Shown here piece after piece: positions 1 through 6,955 of a stretch of 18,787 nt of DNA. The notes below the pieces were generated by a model. The model was not told the DNA's origin. It ran no database searches and saw nothing but the letters and a program-made list of their open reading frames with translations. Source of the DNA: Pseudomonadota bacterium (lineage in GTDB: Bacteria > Pseudomonadota > Alphaproteobacteria > Caulobacterales > Caulobacteraceae); NCBI GenBank assembly GCA_023445955.1, contig JAEXJH010000020.1, positions 1 through 18,787 of the forward strand. Direction: 5' to 3'. The translations under genes and the position numbers were made by a program. Every line of letters starts with the position of its first letter. The stretch's first letter is position 1.

Positions 1-5
1 CGCCT

Positions 6-1306
6 TTACGCGGCGGCGGTCTGTTCATTCGGTTCCGTGCCCTGTCGTCTTGTGAATCTAAGCGCCAGGGTGGCGTGAGAGATGCCGAGCGAGGCGGCCA
101 AACGCGCGCGTCCCAGGCTCGGAATCTGATCGATGAACAGCACCTTGGAGACGCGGCGGCCCAGGTTCACAAAGCTCCTGACCCAGCCGATGAACTCGGC
201 GTCGCCCATGTCCGGCGGGCATTGAACCGACAGGCCGTTCAATCGGGTGTCGTCGAGGCCGCGGATATCCTGGTGCGGATAGGCGTCCAGATGACCGATG
301 ACGTGGAGACAGAAGGGCCGCAGAGCCGCGATGGTGTCGAGCAGGGCCGCGATCGACGCGCCGTTGAATCCGGACAACTCGCAGATCAGTCCGTGGTGGA
401 CATCGTTGCGACCCTGACGCAGCAGGGCGGCGACCGTGGCGCGTCCCCGCAGACTCTGCATGGCGGCGTGCGAAACCGGCAGAACCAGGACGGACGGCTT
501 GCTCGCCGGGCTTGCCGCACGCACCAGTTCGATCCCGCGCGCCATCGTCGCCAAGTCGATCTTTTCAAGATCGCGCTGCGAGAGGCGCTCGAGTTCGCGG
601 CCGCAAAGCGCCGCGCCGTCGGGAAGCTGCACGACCCGGCGCGCGATGCGGTAACCGATACGGTGGTAGCTTTTCAGCTGTAGGACAGGCTCAAGCGAGC
701 AGGTCACGCTGACCTGCAGTCCGGTCGAGGTGACGAATGGAGTCCATCGGTCGAGCTCGGACGACCGGGGTCCCTCGTCCTGTGTCCTCGCACTCGCGGC
801 GGCCTGCTCGGCCTCGATCGCATCCACGTCGAGGCGCTGGCCGAAGACGCCCTCGGGGTGATGCTGGTCACCGAATGAACCCGGATGTCGGCGACAGCGG
901 CCGCGCCGAGGAAATGGAGCAGGATCTGCCGCAGGCCGCTCAGGCATCGCGCCTGGCCGGCCAGACGGGAGCCATCCGGCTGAACGACGAGATATTCCGT
1001 GTCGTTGAGGCGCTGGACCGTCGCGTTCGGTCCCAGTTCGCGGCGCAGGACCTTCTCCGCGTGGTCGTGGATCAGCGCCTGCCGCGCGGCCCATCGCGCG
1101 CCCAGGCGCTCTACGATGGCGTCCAGCGCGATGACGTTGACCTTGCCCTCGGCCAGGAGCGGGTTGGCCTGGAATTGCTCGACTACGACCTGGTAGCCCA
1201 CGCCACAGAAGCGCGCGGGTTGGGGGACGATGGCTGGACCATCGTCCGTCAAGGCCGCGGGCTCGGCTTCTGGCCCCGCCGGGCGGACCTGAACCGCCGG
1301 TGTCAT
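6..1306 (-). pseudogene. Degenerate GGDEF-EAL-like protein, frameshifted
   Basis: The gene starts at the ATG at 1306, which overlaps the stop of the upstream histidine kinase gene as ATGA, so the two are probably translationally coupled. The first frame runs to about position 857, and the matching continuation lies one frame over and ends at 6. Adding one G to the GGGG run at 855-858 would join them as ...SVTSITPEGVFGQRLD..., giving a protein of about 433 residues. As written, the first frame ends at 704 and would yield only 200 residues. The N-terminal half contains RLNDTEYLVVQP, which resembles the RxGGDEF region of diguanylate cyclases with the active-site glycines lost. The C-terminal half begins EPVLQLKSYHRIGYRIAR and resembles an EAL domain with its catalytic acidic residues missing. 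I infer an enzymatically dead c-di-GMP-type scaffold or effector. The domain reading is by eye and moderate; the two-frame structure is certain. Confidence 0.6.
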
Positions 1307-2913
1307 CCTCGGGCGAGCCCGCGTCCCGCCGCGGCGAGTGTGATCGCCTCCACCAGGGCGTCGAAGGCGACGGGCTTGGCGACCAGACCGTTCATGCCCG
1401 CGGCGGCATAGGCCTGGGCATGGTGAGGCAAGGCGTTGGCGGTCAGCGCCACGATCGGCGTCGACGCCAGACCGCGCGCGCGCTCCTCTGACCGGATCTG
1501 ACGCGCGGCGGTGACGCCGTCCATCACCGGCATCTGGATGTCGGTCATGATCAGGTCCCACTCTTCGGCGCGCCAGGCCTCGACCAACTCAAGGCCGTCG
1601 CAGACCATTCGCGGGCGGATCCCGAGCACCTCGAACAGGCAGCTGATCACGAGCCGGTTTGTCGGATTGTCCTCGGCGACAAGGACCTTCATCGTCTCGA
1701 AGGCGATCGGCGAGGCCGCTTCGGCCTCGACCCTCGGCGCGATGAACCGCAGGGGCAGCCGCACCATGAACGTCGAACCCTCGCCGATCATGCTTTGGAC
1801 CGTGATGACGCCGCCCATGAGCCGGCAGAGTTCGCGACAGATCGCAAGGCCCAGACCCACCCCGCCATGGCGACGCGTCAAACTGGAATCGGCCTGGAAA
1901 AACGGTTCGAAAAGCCGGGCTTGCACAGCAGGGGCGACGCCAGGGCCCGTGTCGGCCACCGAAATGGCCACCCCGTCTGGCTCTCGGTCGAGGATGATGC
2001 GCACCTCGCCGCGCGAGGTGAACTTGATGGCGTTGTCGACTAGGCCGCTGATCACCTGACGCACGCGCAAGGCGTCGCAGCGCCAGGCGCCGTGGACCGC
2101 CGGGCTGACGTCCACGCCCAGGCGTATGCCCTTGCCTTGGGCGCGGACCTCGAAGGCCTTGCCGACCGAGGCGGCGAGATCGGCGAGATCGACCGGCGCC
2201 TCCGTCAGTTCGATGCGCTCGGCCTCGATGTCGCAATAGTCGAGCAGATCGTCGAGGAGGCCGAGCAGCGCCTCGCCCGATCGCAAAATGACGTCGGCCC
2301 GTTCGCCTTCGCACCGCGAGCGCGCCTTGTGCTTGACGACTTGGGCCATGCCCAGCATGGCGTTCAGGGGCGTGCGCATCTCGTGGCTGAGCACGGACAG
2401 GAAGGCTGATTTCGTTGCCCTTGCGGCGTTCGCGTCGGCGATGGCGGCCTCGATCAGCTCGCGCGCAAGGCGTTGTTCGCTGACGTCCTGCGTGGCGCCG
2501 CGCAGGGCCACGCACTTGCCGCGCCGGAAGGTTGGCTCGCCCACCACCCGAAGCCAGGTCTCCGAGGCGTTGGCGAGACTCAGTCGTCCTTCGAATTCCA
2601 GGCGCTGACCGTTGTGGGCCGCCTTTTCGAGCACTGCGGCAAAGCGTGCTCGATCGGCCTCGCTCCACAGCGCCAACGCCTCGTCCAAAGGCCAGTCCTC
2701 CTGTTCCGGAAGGCCTAGAAGCGCCCACAGTTCGGGCGAAAATCCCACCGATCGCGCGGCGACGTCGTAGTCCCAAGCCCCTAGCTTGGCGAGCAACGCG
2801 CCCTCGCGCAGGGTCGTCAACTGGCGAACGAGGTCGAGTTTCCGGGCTTTACGCGGCTTGTCGATCGCCGCGCCGCGATTAGAGTTCTTGGGCCTCTTGG
2901 GCGTGCTGTTCAT
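1303..2913 (-). CDS. PAS hybrid sensor histidine kinase with receiver domain
   Basis: This is a 536-residue soluble hybrid kinase with no membrane segment. An N-terminal basic, low-complexity stretch (1-30) is followed by a PAS-like domain (about 40-148). The HisKA domain has the phosphoacceptor motif SHEMRTPLN with His177. The HATPase_c domain has the N-box around Asn294, DTGPG at 321-325 and GVGLGL at 351-356. A C-terminal receiver domain has Asp458 in [10 protein letters not shown] and conserved Lys513. It would autophosphorylate on His177 and relay to its own Asp458, and then probably to an unlinked phosphotransfer protein. The ATG at 2913 is preferred over an ATG at 2958 because the extra 15 residues are hydrophobic and unlike the family. 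Neither start has a strong Shine-Dalgarno sequence. The coupled downstream degenerate GGDEF-EAL gene suggests a shared pathway. The stimulus is unknown. Confidence 0.93.
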   Translation of the reverse strand: MNSTPKRPKNSNRGAAIDKPRKARKLDLVRQLTTLREGALLAKLGAWDYDVAARSVGFSPELWALLGLPEQEDWPLDEALALWSEADRARFAAVLEKAAHNGQRLEFEGRLSLANASETWLRVVGEPTFRRGKCVALRGATQDVSEQRLARELIEAAIADANAARATKSAFLSVLSHEMRTPLNAMLGMAQVVKHKARSRCEGERADVILRSGEALLGLLDDLLDYCDIEAERIELTEAPVDLADLAASVGKAFEVRAQGKGIRLGVDVSPAVHGAWRCDALRVRQVISGLVDNAIKFTSRGEVRIILDREPDGVAISVADTGPGVAPAVQARLFEPFFQADSSLTRRHGGVGLGLAICRELCRLMGGVITVQSMIGEGSTFMVRLPLRFIAPRVEAEAASPIAFETMKVLVAEDNPTNRLVISCLFEVLGIRPRMVCDGLELVEAWRAEEWDLIMTDIQMPVMDGVTAARQIRSEERARGLASTPIVALTANALPHHAQAYAAAGMNGLVAKPVAFDALVEAITLAAAGRGLARG

Positions 2914-3181
2914 AGCATCAATGACGATCAACAAAGCAACACGAGCTGTTGTGATCATTATTTACGGAACGCCTGCGATCGCAATCCTTCCGGGAGTTCG
3001 GTTCCCGCCAAATGAAATTCAATATCTGCCAATATTATCTTGTCGCTCCGGCGGATTGCATGGATGTGATCTGGCGTTGGTCGCGGAGGCGTGGCCTGGG
3101 TCACGACAGGCAAGCGGGCCAAGGGCGAGGGCTGCACCCCCATCCGAAGCCTCCGGAGGGCTCGGCTTCCGGCAAGCGACG
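2914..3181. promoter_or_regulatory. Upstream region of the histidine kinase
   Basis: This non-coding gap separates the GlxA-type gene from the kinase gene. It contains a perfect 10-bp palindrome TGCGATCGCA at 2974-2983, about 60 bp ahead of the kinase start. An AT-rich island at 3011-3040 includes an AATAT/ATATT inverted repeat (3021-3025 and 3032-3036). In this GC-rich sequence that island is the likeliest promoter region. I see no convincing -35/-10 pair, so promoter placement is inferred from composition only. Confidence 0.35.
3144..3172 (-). terminator. Hairpin downstream of the GlxA-type gene
   Basis: CCGAAGCC (3144-3151) pairs with GGCTTCCGG (3164-3172) with one bulge, and the interior holds the palindrome CCTCCGGAGG. 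It lies 10 bp past the stop of the minus-strand regulator gene. There is no T-run after the stem on the minus strand, so it is a plausible but weak terminator. Confidence 0.4.
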
Positions 3182-4135
3182 TCAGGCGGCGGCCTGAAAC
3201 CGCTCGCGATATTGGCTGGGAATGACGTCGAGCCGACGATGGAATGCTCGGCGCATGGCCTGGGTGCTTGAAAAGCCGCTATCCCGGGCCACCCTCTGGA
3301 GCGACAGGCCTGAGCCTTCCAACAATCGGCGCGCGGCGTCGACCCGGGTCAGCTCGACGAACTCGGCGGGTGTCAGCCGGGTTTCCTCGACAAAGGCCCG
3401 GGCGAAATTACGCTCGCTCATGGCCGCCCGCCTCGCCAGGGCGGCCACAGAGAGGTCTTCACGCAAATTGTCGCGAACCCAGGCCTGGATCCGGGTGATC
3501 GGCGACAGGGCCGCGGTCTGGCCGGCAAGATGAACGCTGTATTGCGATTGCCCTCCGGGCCGCTTGAGGAACATCACCAGCCGTCGGGCCACGGCGAGGG
3601 AAAGGGCGGCGCCATGGTCCTCCTCGATCAGGGCCAAGGTGAGGTCGAGCGCCGCCGTCGTGCCGGCCGAGCTGAACATCGCACCGTCGCGCACGAAAAT
3701 CTTGTCCGGCTCGACCCGCGCCGTGGGATAGGCGGCGGCGAGATCCGGCGCGTATTCCCAGTGGGTCGTCACCCGCCGGCCGTCCAGCAGCCCGGCCGCG
3801 CCGAGCATGAAGGCGCCGGTGCAGACCGAGCCGAAGCGCCGACAGGTCGGCACCCGACGCGCGATCCATTCGGCCGCCTCCTGGTTAGGCGGCGGCAAGC
3901 CATAGGTTCCGGAGACGATCAGCGTGTCGATGGCGGCGTCGAAGGCACCGATCGTCGCGTCCGGCAGGATTTGCATGCCGGAGGCGCAGGTCACAGGACC
4001 GGCGCGGTCGGACAGCAGCGGCAGCTGATAGGCTTGCCGGCCCAACTGACGGTTGGCCTCCAATAAGACATCCTGAACGCCCGCGAGTTCGAGCGCGTGG
4101 GCGTTTTCGGCCGGCAGATAGATCGCCACGAGCAT
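3182..4135 (-). CDS. GlxA-family transcriptional regulator (DJ-1/PfpI plus AraC HTH)
   Basis: A 317-residue two-domain regulator, the usual length for the family. Residues 1-190 form a DJ-1/PfpI-like domain with the family signature SVCTGAFMLGAAGLLDGRR around Cys105, followed by TTHW (His125). Residues 210-312 form an AraC-type double helix-turn-helix ending in the typical GFSSTQAMRRAFHRRLDVIPSQYR. In this family the N-terminal domain is thought to sense a small molecule rather than act as a protease. The ATG at 4135 is chosen over an upstream ATG at 4198 because GGAGG lies five bases before it and the protein then begins with the expected beta strand MLVAIYLP. It stands alone, 266 bp downstream of another DJ-1-like gene on the same strand, so it probably has its own promoter. 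The target is unknown; regulation of the nearby DJ-1-like or hydrolase genes is only a guess. Confidence 0.93.
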   Translation of the reverse strand: MLVAIYLPAENAHALELAGVQDVLLEANRQLGRQAYQLPLLSDRAGPVTCASGMQILPDATIGAFDAAIDTLIVSGTYGLPPPNQEAAEWIARRVPTCRRFGSVCTGAFMLGAAGLLDGRRVTTHWEYAPDLAAAYPTARVEPDKIFVRDGAMFSSAGTTAALDLTLALIEEDHGAALSLAVARRLVMFLKRPGGQSQYSVHLAGQTAALSPITRIQAWVRDNLREDLSVAALARRAAMSERNFARAFVEETRLTPAEFVELTRVDAARRLLEGSGLSLQRVARDSGFSSTQAMRRAFHRRLDVIPSQYRERFQAAA

Positions 4136-4262
4136 GGTTGCCTCCGGACGCGGGTTCGGATCGAACGCGTTCGCAGATGGCTGGAACAGCGCGGCCATTC
4201 GGTCCGCGGATCATAGCGCCGCCGTCTTTTCAGCTCGACTATAAGCTCTTTTCGGGCTGGTC

Positions 4263-4337
4263 CCAGATGGCCTCTGGATATTTCCTCCGCCTATTCTGCG
4301 GCCGATAAATCTGGCGGCTGGAAAGTCTGGAATCTGG
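4263..4337. repeat. Cluster of TCTGG/CCAGA motifs upstream of the GlxA-type gene
   Basis: The gap 4136-4401 upstream of the GlxA-type gene contains TCTGG at 4273, 4310, 4326 and 4333, and the inverted CCAGA at 4263. The first pair forms the interrupted palindrome CCAGA-N5-TCTGG. They lie 130-200 bp before the regulator start and could be binding sites for it. The motif is only 5 bp, so chance clustering is possible. Confidence 0.3.
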
Positions 4338-4401
4338 AGCCGCTCCAATGTCAGCATTTGGCGCACTGACGAACGCGCCCAGTCAGCCGGCCCGTACGAA
4401 C

Positions 4402-4932
4402 TCAATATGCTGTGGTCGCCGCCATGCGAACGACAGCGAGCAAGGCGTGGGCGGCCTGGTTGGACGCTAAGGTTTGGTCGCCGGCGATCAGGAGTCCTTG
4501 GCCGACGCCGTTAGGATCGAGGTCGACCTGGCTGGGAATGACCGCAACCGGTTTTCCCGACGTCAGAAGTCGCCCGATCATCGCCGCAGCCGGATTGTCC
4601 GCGTTGGGCGGCCAAATCCCACCCGAGACCCCAATACAATAGGCGCCGTCGAAATCATCCGCTTCCACCTGGTCCAGACCAACGGTGTCGATCAGGGCTT
4701 CGCGGGCGACTTGGTCAGCCAGAAAGCGTTGCATGATCGGGCTGGCGTCGCTGCGCTCGCCGCTGGCCGTCCGCATGGCAGGATCCCCGCCCGCGAGGGA
4801 GGCCAGGACGATCTCGGCGCCGGCGTCATGGAACAGGTAGTAGGGCGCCAGGAAGCGTTCGAACCGCAGGACTGGCGGCGGCGTCGGGTGGCGCGTCTCG
4901 GCGTCCGAAATCAAGATCATCAGGATCCGCAT
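4402..4932 (-). CDS. DJ-1/PfpI-like protein lacking the nucleophilic cysteine
   Basis: A 176-residue single-domain protein of the class I glutamine amidotransferase-like / DJ-1/PfpI fold. The fold is recognisable from MRILMILISDAETRH at the start, FLAPYYLFHDAGAEIVLASLAGGDP (27-51), the GVSGGIWPPNADNP loop (101-114) and GKPVAVIPSQVDL (126-138). In active relatives the last segment reads roughly AVCHG, with Cys as nucleophile. Here it reads AVIPS, so the nucleophile is absent; Cys99 is not at the elbow. It may therefore bind a ligand or act as a chaperone-like or sensory protein instead of a glyoxalase or protease. The start is set by GGAAGG about 9 bases before the ATG. It follows the hydrolase gene but a strong hairpin lies between them, so it is probably transcribed separately or by partial readthrough. 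Confidence 0.8.
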   Translation of the reverse strand: MRILMILISDAETRHPTPPPVLRFERFLAPYYLFHDAGAEIVLASLAGGDPAMRTASGERSDASPIMQRFLADQVAREALIDTVGLDQVEADDFDGAYCIGVSGGIWPPNADNPAAAMIGRLLTSGKPVAVIPSQVDLDPNGVGQGLLIAGDQTLASNQAAHALLAVVRMAATTAY

Positions 4933-4962
4933 GAGGCGGCGCCTTCCTTCACCAAAGAGCAT

Positions 4963-4989
4963 GGGTCCCTCCGCATCACGGAGGGACCC
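4963..4989 (-). terminator. Strong intergenic hairpin terminator
   Basis: GGGTCCCTCCG (4963-4973) and CGGAGGGACCC (4979-4989) form a perfect 11-bp stem with a 5-base loop. It begins 14 bp after the stop of the hydrolase gene on the minus strand and is followed by a pyrimidine-rich CTCTTT. It probably ends the hydrolase transcript before the DJ-1-like gene. The stem is nearly symmetrical and could also act on the other strand. Confidence 0.8.
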
Positions 4990-5003
4990 GAGTGTCGGTC
5001 CGC

Positions 5004-6002
5004 CTAGGCCTTGAAGAAGGCAAGGAGGTCGGCGTTGATGATTTCGGCGTGGGTGGTGGGCATGCCGTGCGGCAGGTCCTCGTAGACCTTCAACGTCCCG
5101 TTCCTTAGCAGCTTGACCGCCAGCGGGCCGGAGTCGGCGAACGGGACGATCTGGTCGTCCTTGCTGTGCATCACCAGCGTCGGCACGGTGATCTTCTTCA
5201 GGTCCTCGGTGTGGTCGGTCTCGGAGAAGACCTTGATGCAGTCGTAGTGGGCCTTGGTTCCGCCCATCATCCCCTGGCGCCACCAGTTGTCGATGATGCC
5301 TTGGCTGACCTTCGCGCCGGGACGGTTGAAGCCGTAGAACGGCCCGGCCGGGATGTCCTTGTAGAACTGGGCGCGGTTGGCCATGCCGGCCCGGAAGCCG
5401 TCGAACACTTCCATGGGCAGGCCGCCCGGGTTGCTGGCCTTCTTGACCATGACCGGCGGGATGGCGCTGATCAGCACGGCCTTGGCCACGCGGCCATTGG
5501 CGTGCTGGGCGACATAGCGGGTGACCTCGCCGCCGCCGGTCGAGTGGCCGACGTGGATGGCGTTCTTCAGGTCCAGGTGGGCGACCAGTTCGGCGCTGTC
5601 GGCGGCGTAGGTGTCCATGTCGTTGCCCAGATCGGTCTGGGTGGACCGGCCGTGACCGCGGCGATCAGCGGCGATCACCCGGTAGCCCTGGGCCAGGAAG
5701 AACAGCATCTGGCTGTCCCAGTCGTCGGCGCTCAGAGGCCAGCCATGATGGAAGACGACCGGCTGGGCGGTCTTGGGACCCCAGTCCTTGAAATAGATTT
5801 CCGTGCCGTCCTTGGTCTTGAAGGTGCTGCTGCTCATGGCCTGGATTCCTTGAAAAGGTTTGGCGGGGGAGGAGGACTTGGTGGCGGCGCCGGCCTCAGC
5901 CGCCGGCAGGCTCATCACGGCGGCCGTGCCCAGGCCCGTAAGCAGGACGTTGCGGCGCGACGCCGAGAAAGGGTTGGAGATGGAAGGCGCTGGGTCGGTC
6001 AT
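5004..6002 (-). CDS. Tat-exported alpha/beta hydrolase, non-heme chloroperoxidase family
   Basis: A 332-residue protein. Residues 13-40 form a twin-arginine signal (SRRNVLLTG, then a hydrophobic run to AEAGAA), suggesting export of the folded enzyme. Residues 56-332 match the cofactor-free haloperoxidase/esterase family: FHHGWPL (oxyanion region), DRRGHGRS, nucleophile Ser154 in GHSTGGG, acid Asp283 in KDDQIVPF and His312 in LPHGM. Such enzymes hydrolyse esters and can form peracids from carboxylic acids and hydrogen peroxide. The start at 6002 has GGAG at suitable spacing. An internal ATG at 5837 gives [11 protein letters not shown], which is the normal N-terminus of cytoplasmic family members, so the Tat leader looks added to a complete enzyme. 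The AraC-type gene lies 109 bp upstream on the same strand and paired TGTGAAG sites lie in that gap. Confidence 0.92.
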   Translation of the reverse strand: MTDPAPSISNPFSASRRNVLLTGLGTAAVMSLPAAEAGAATKSSSPAKPFQGIQAMSSSTFKTKDGTEIYFKDWGPKTAQPVVFHHGWPLSADDWDSQMLFFLAQGYRVIAADRRGHGRSTQTDLGNDMDTYAADSAELVAHLDLKNAIHVGHSTGGGEVTRYVAQHANGRVAKAVLISAIPPVMVKKASNPGGLPMEVFDGFRAGMANRAQFYKDIPAGPFYGFNRPGAKVSQGIIDNWWRQGMMGGTKAHYDCIKVFSETDHTEDLKKITVPTLVMHSKDDQIVPFADSGPLAVKLLRNGTLKVYEDLPHGMPTTHAEIINADLLAFFKA

Positions 6003-6086
6003 GTCGGACTCCGGCTTTCGGGTTGGATCGCCGGCGGGGCGATGGCGCACTGTCTTGCCAGGGCCGCGCCGGAACGAGTCATCAGA

Positions 6087-6103
6087 TGTGAAGTGTTGTG
6101 AAG
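6087..6103. promoter_or_regulatory. Tandem TGTGAAG sites, candidate AraC-type operator
   Basis: TGTGAAG occurs at 6087-6093 and again at 6097-6103, exactly 10 bp apart, one helical turn. The pair lies 85-101 bp upstream of the hydrolase start, just past the stop of the AraC-type gene. The same heptamer also occurs in front of the AraC gene. AraC-family activators typically bind tandem direct half-sites, so this is a good candidate for its operator. Confidence 0.55.
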
Positions 6104-6111
6104 GCGGGCGC

Positions 6112-6756
6112 TCAGGCTTCGAGCGGGCGCAGATAGCTGGCGGGCCGGGGGCGGTGCGCGACGCGGCGGGCCCGGCGCCATTGGTTGGGCGAGGCGCCGA
6201 CAATCCGCCGGAACACCCGCGAGAAATGCGCCTGGTCGCTGAAGCCGCAGGTGAGCGCGACGCCGCACAGCGGCTCGTCGCTGGTCAGCATCACCTGTTG
6301 CGCCCGCTCGACGCGACGATCGACGATGAACCGCTGGGGCGAGCGCCCGAAGGTCGTCTTGAAAGCCCTTGAGAAGTAGGACTTGCTCAATCGGGTCAGG
6401 CTCGCCAGATCGCCGACGCGGATCGTCGAGGCCAGGTGGTCGTCGATATGCGCCAGGGCCTTCTTGGCCTGCCAAGGCGCCAGGGGCGTCAGGTCGCCGG
6501 CTTCCCGTTGGGGCTCGGGCGGCGATTGCCGCACCTCCAGCAGGGCGACCGCGCGGCTGAGAGACCGGCGGGCACCGTCCTGATCGTGATCGAGCGCCTC
6601 GAAGGCCTCGGCCAGCAGGCGGCCCAGGACGACGGCCGTGGCGTCGGGCGCGCCGACCGATCGCGGCGCGAAGGATCGGGACGGCTCGACCAGGCCAAGC
6701 ATGGATGGCGGCGGGGTGGGGCGGCTCGACGCCGCAACGAGGGCTGATGTCGTCAT
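6112..6756 (-). CDS. AraC-family transcriptional regulator
   Basis: A 214-residue regulator. Residues 97-197 form the AraC double helix-turn-helix: [40 protein letters not shown] and the second motif [25 protein letters not shown]. The N-terminal 90 residues are low in recognisable structure and match no ligand domain I know; the segment 38-75 looks helical. The start at 6756 is chosen because AGGAG lies a few bases upstream; the frame stays open further but that part is rich in arginine and unlike the family. It is immediately upstream of the hydrolase gene and divergent from the STAND regulator. TGTGAAG sites before itself and before the hydrolase gene suggest that it controls both. The inducer is unknown. 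Confidence 0.9.
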   Translation of the reverse strand: MTTSALVAASSRPTPPPSMLGLVEPSRSFAPRSVGAPDATAVVLGRLLAEAFEALDHDQDGARRSLSRAVALLEVRQSPPEPQREAGDLTPLAPWQAKKALAHIDDHLASTIRVGDLASLTRLSKSYFSRAFKTTFGRSPQRFIVDRRVERAQQVMLTSDEPLCGVALTCGFSDQAHFSRVFRRIVGASPNQWRRARRVAHRPRPASYLRPLEA

Positions 6757-6840
6757 GACCTGGCTCCTGATCCTCGCCCCGTCGGAGACGGCGGCGTTGT
6801 GCGATGAGGAGAGGGTCGGTCGGAGGCGCTTCCGCCGCCA

Positions 6841-6879
6841 GTTATACGCTGTGAAGAAGTGTAGCCGAGCGGCTTCACA
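6841..6879 (-). promoter_or_regulatory. Promoter and TGTGAAG inverted repeat before the AraC gene
   Basis: On the minus strand a -10-like TATAAC (6841-6846) is preceded by an inverted repeat of the heptamer found before the hydrolase: TGTGAAG at 6850-6856 and CTTCACA at 6873-6879 on the plus strand. Start-to-start spacing is 23 bp. The repeat covers the position expected for the -35 box, consistent with autoregulation. It lies in the 199-bp divergent gap shared with the STAND regulator gene and could affect both. Confidence 0.5.
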
Positions 6880-6955
6880 CCTTTGCGCGCCTTTGCTGGC
6901 CTTGAATCGCGCCATCCCGTAACGTCGGTATCAAGGCGTTGTCGGTCAGGTCTCC

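Noticed and set aside
855..862. Programmed -1 ribosomal frameshifting at the split gene
   Set aside because: The sequence on the coding strand does not fit an X-XXY-YYZ slippery heptamer and no strong downstream stem is evident, so mutation or sequencing error is preferred.
1589..2776. 395-codon minus-strand frame within the hybrid kinase gene
   Set aside because: Out-of-frame Arg/Gly-rich translation of the kinase gene, which has all its catalytic motifs in another frame.
2952..2990. General-stress sigma factor (GGAAC-N16-CGTT) promoter before the kinase
   Set aside because: The nearest match has GGAAG and a spacer one base short, so it does not fit the consensus well enough.
5166..6101. 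Long open frame on the plus strand opposite the chloroperoxidase-type gene
   Set aside because: It is antisense to a clear enzyme gene, is low in structure (His/Gly/Val/Asp-rich), and its frame is explained by the GC-rich codon bias.
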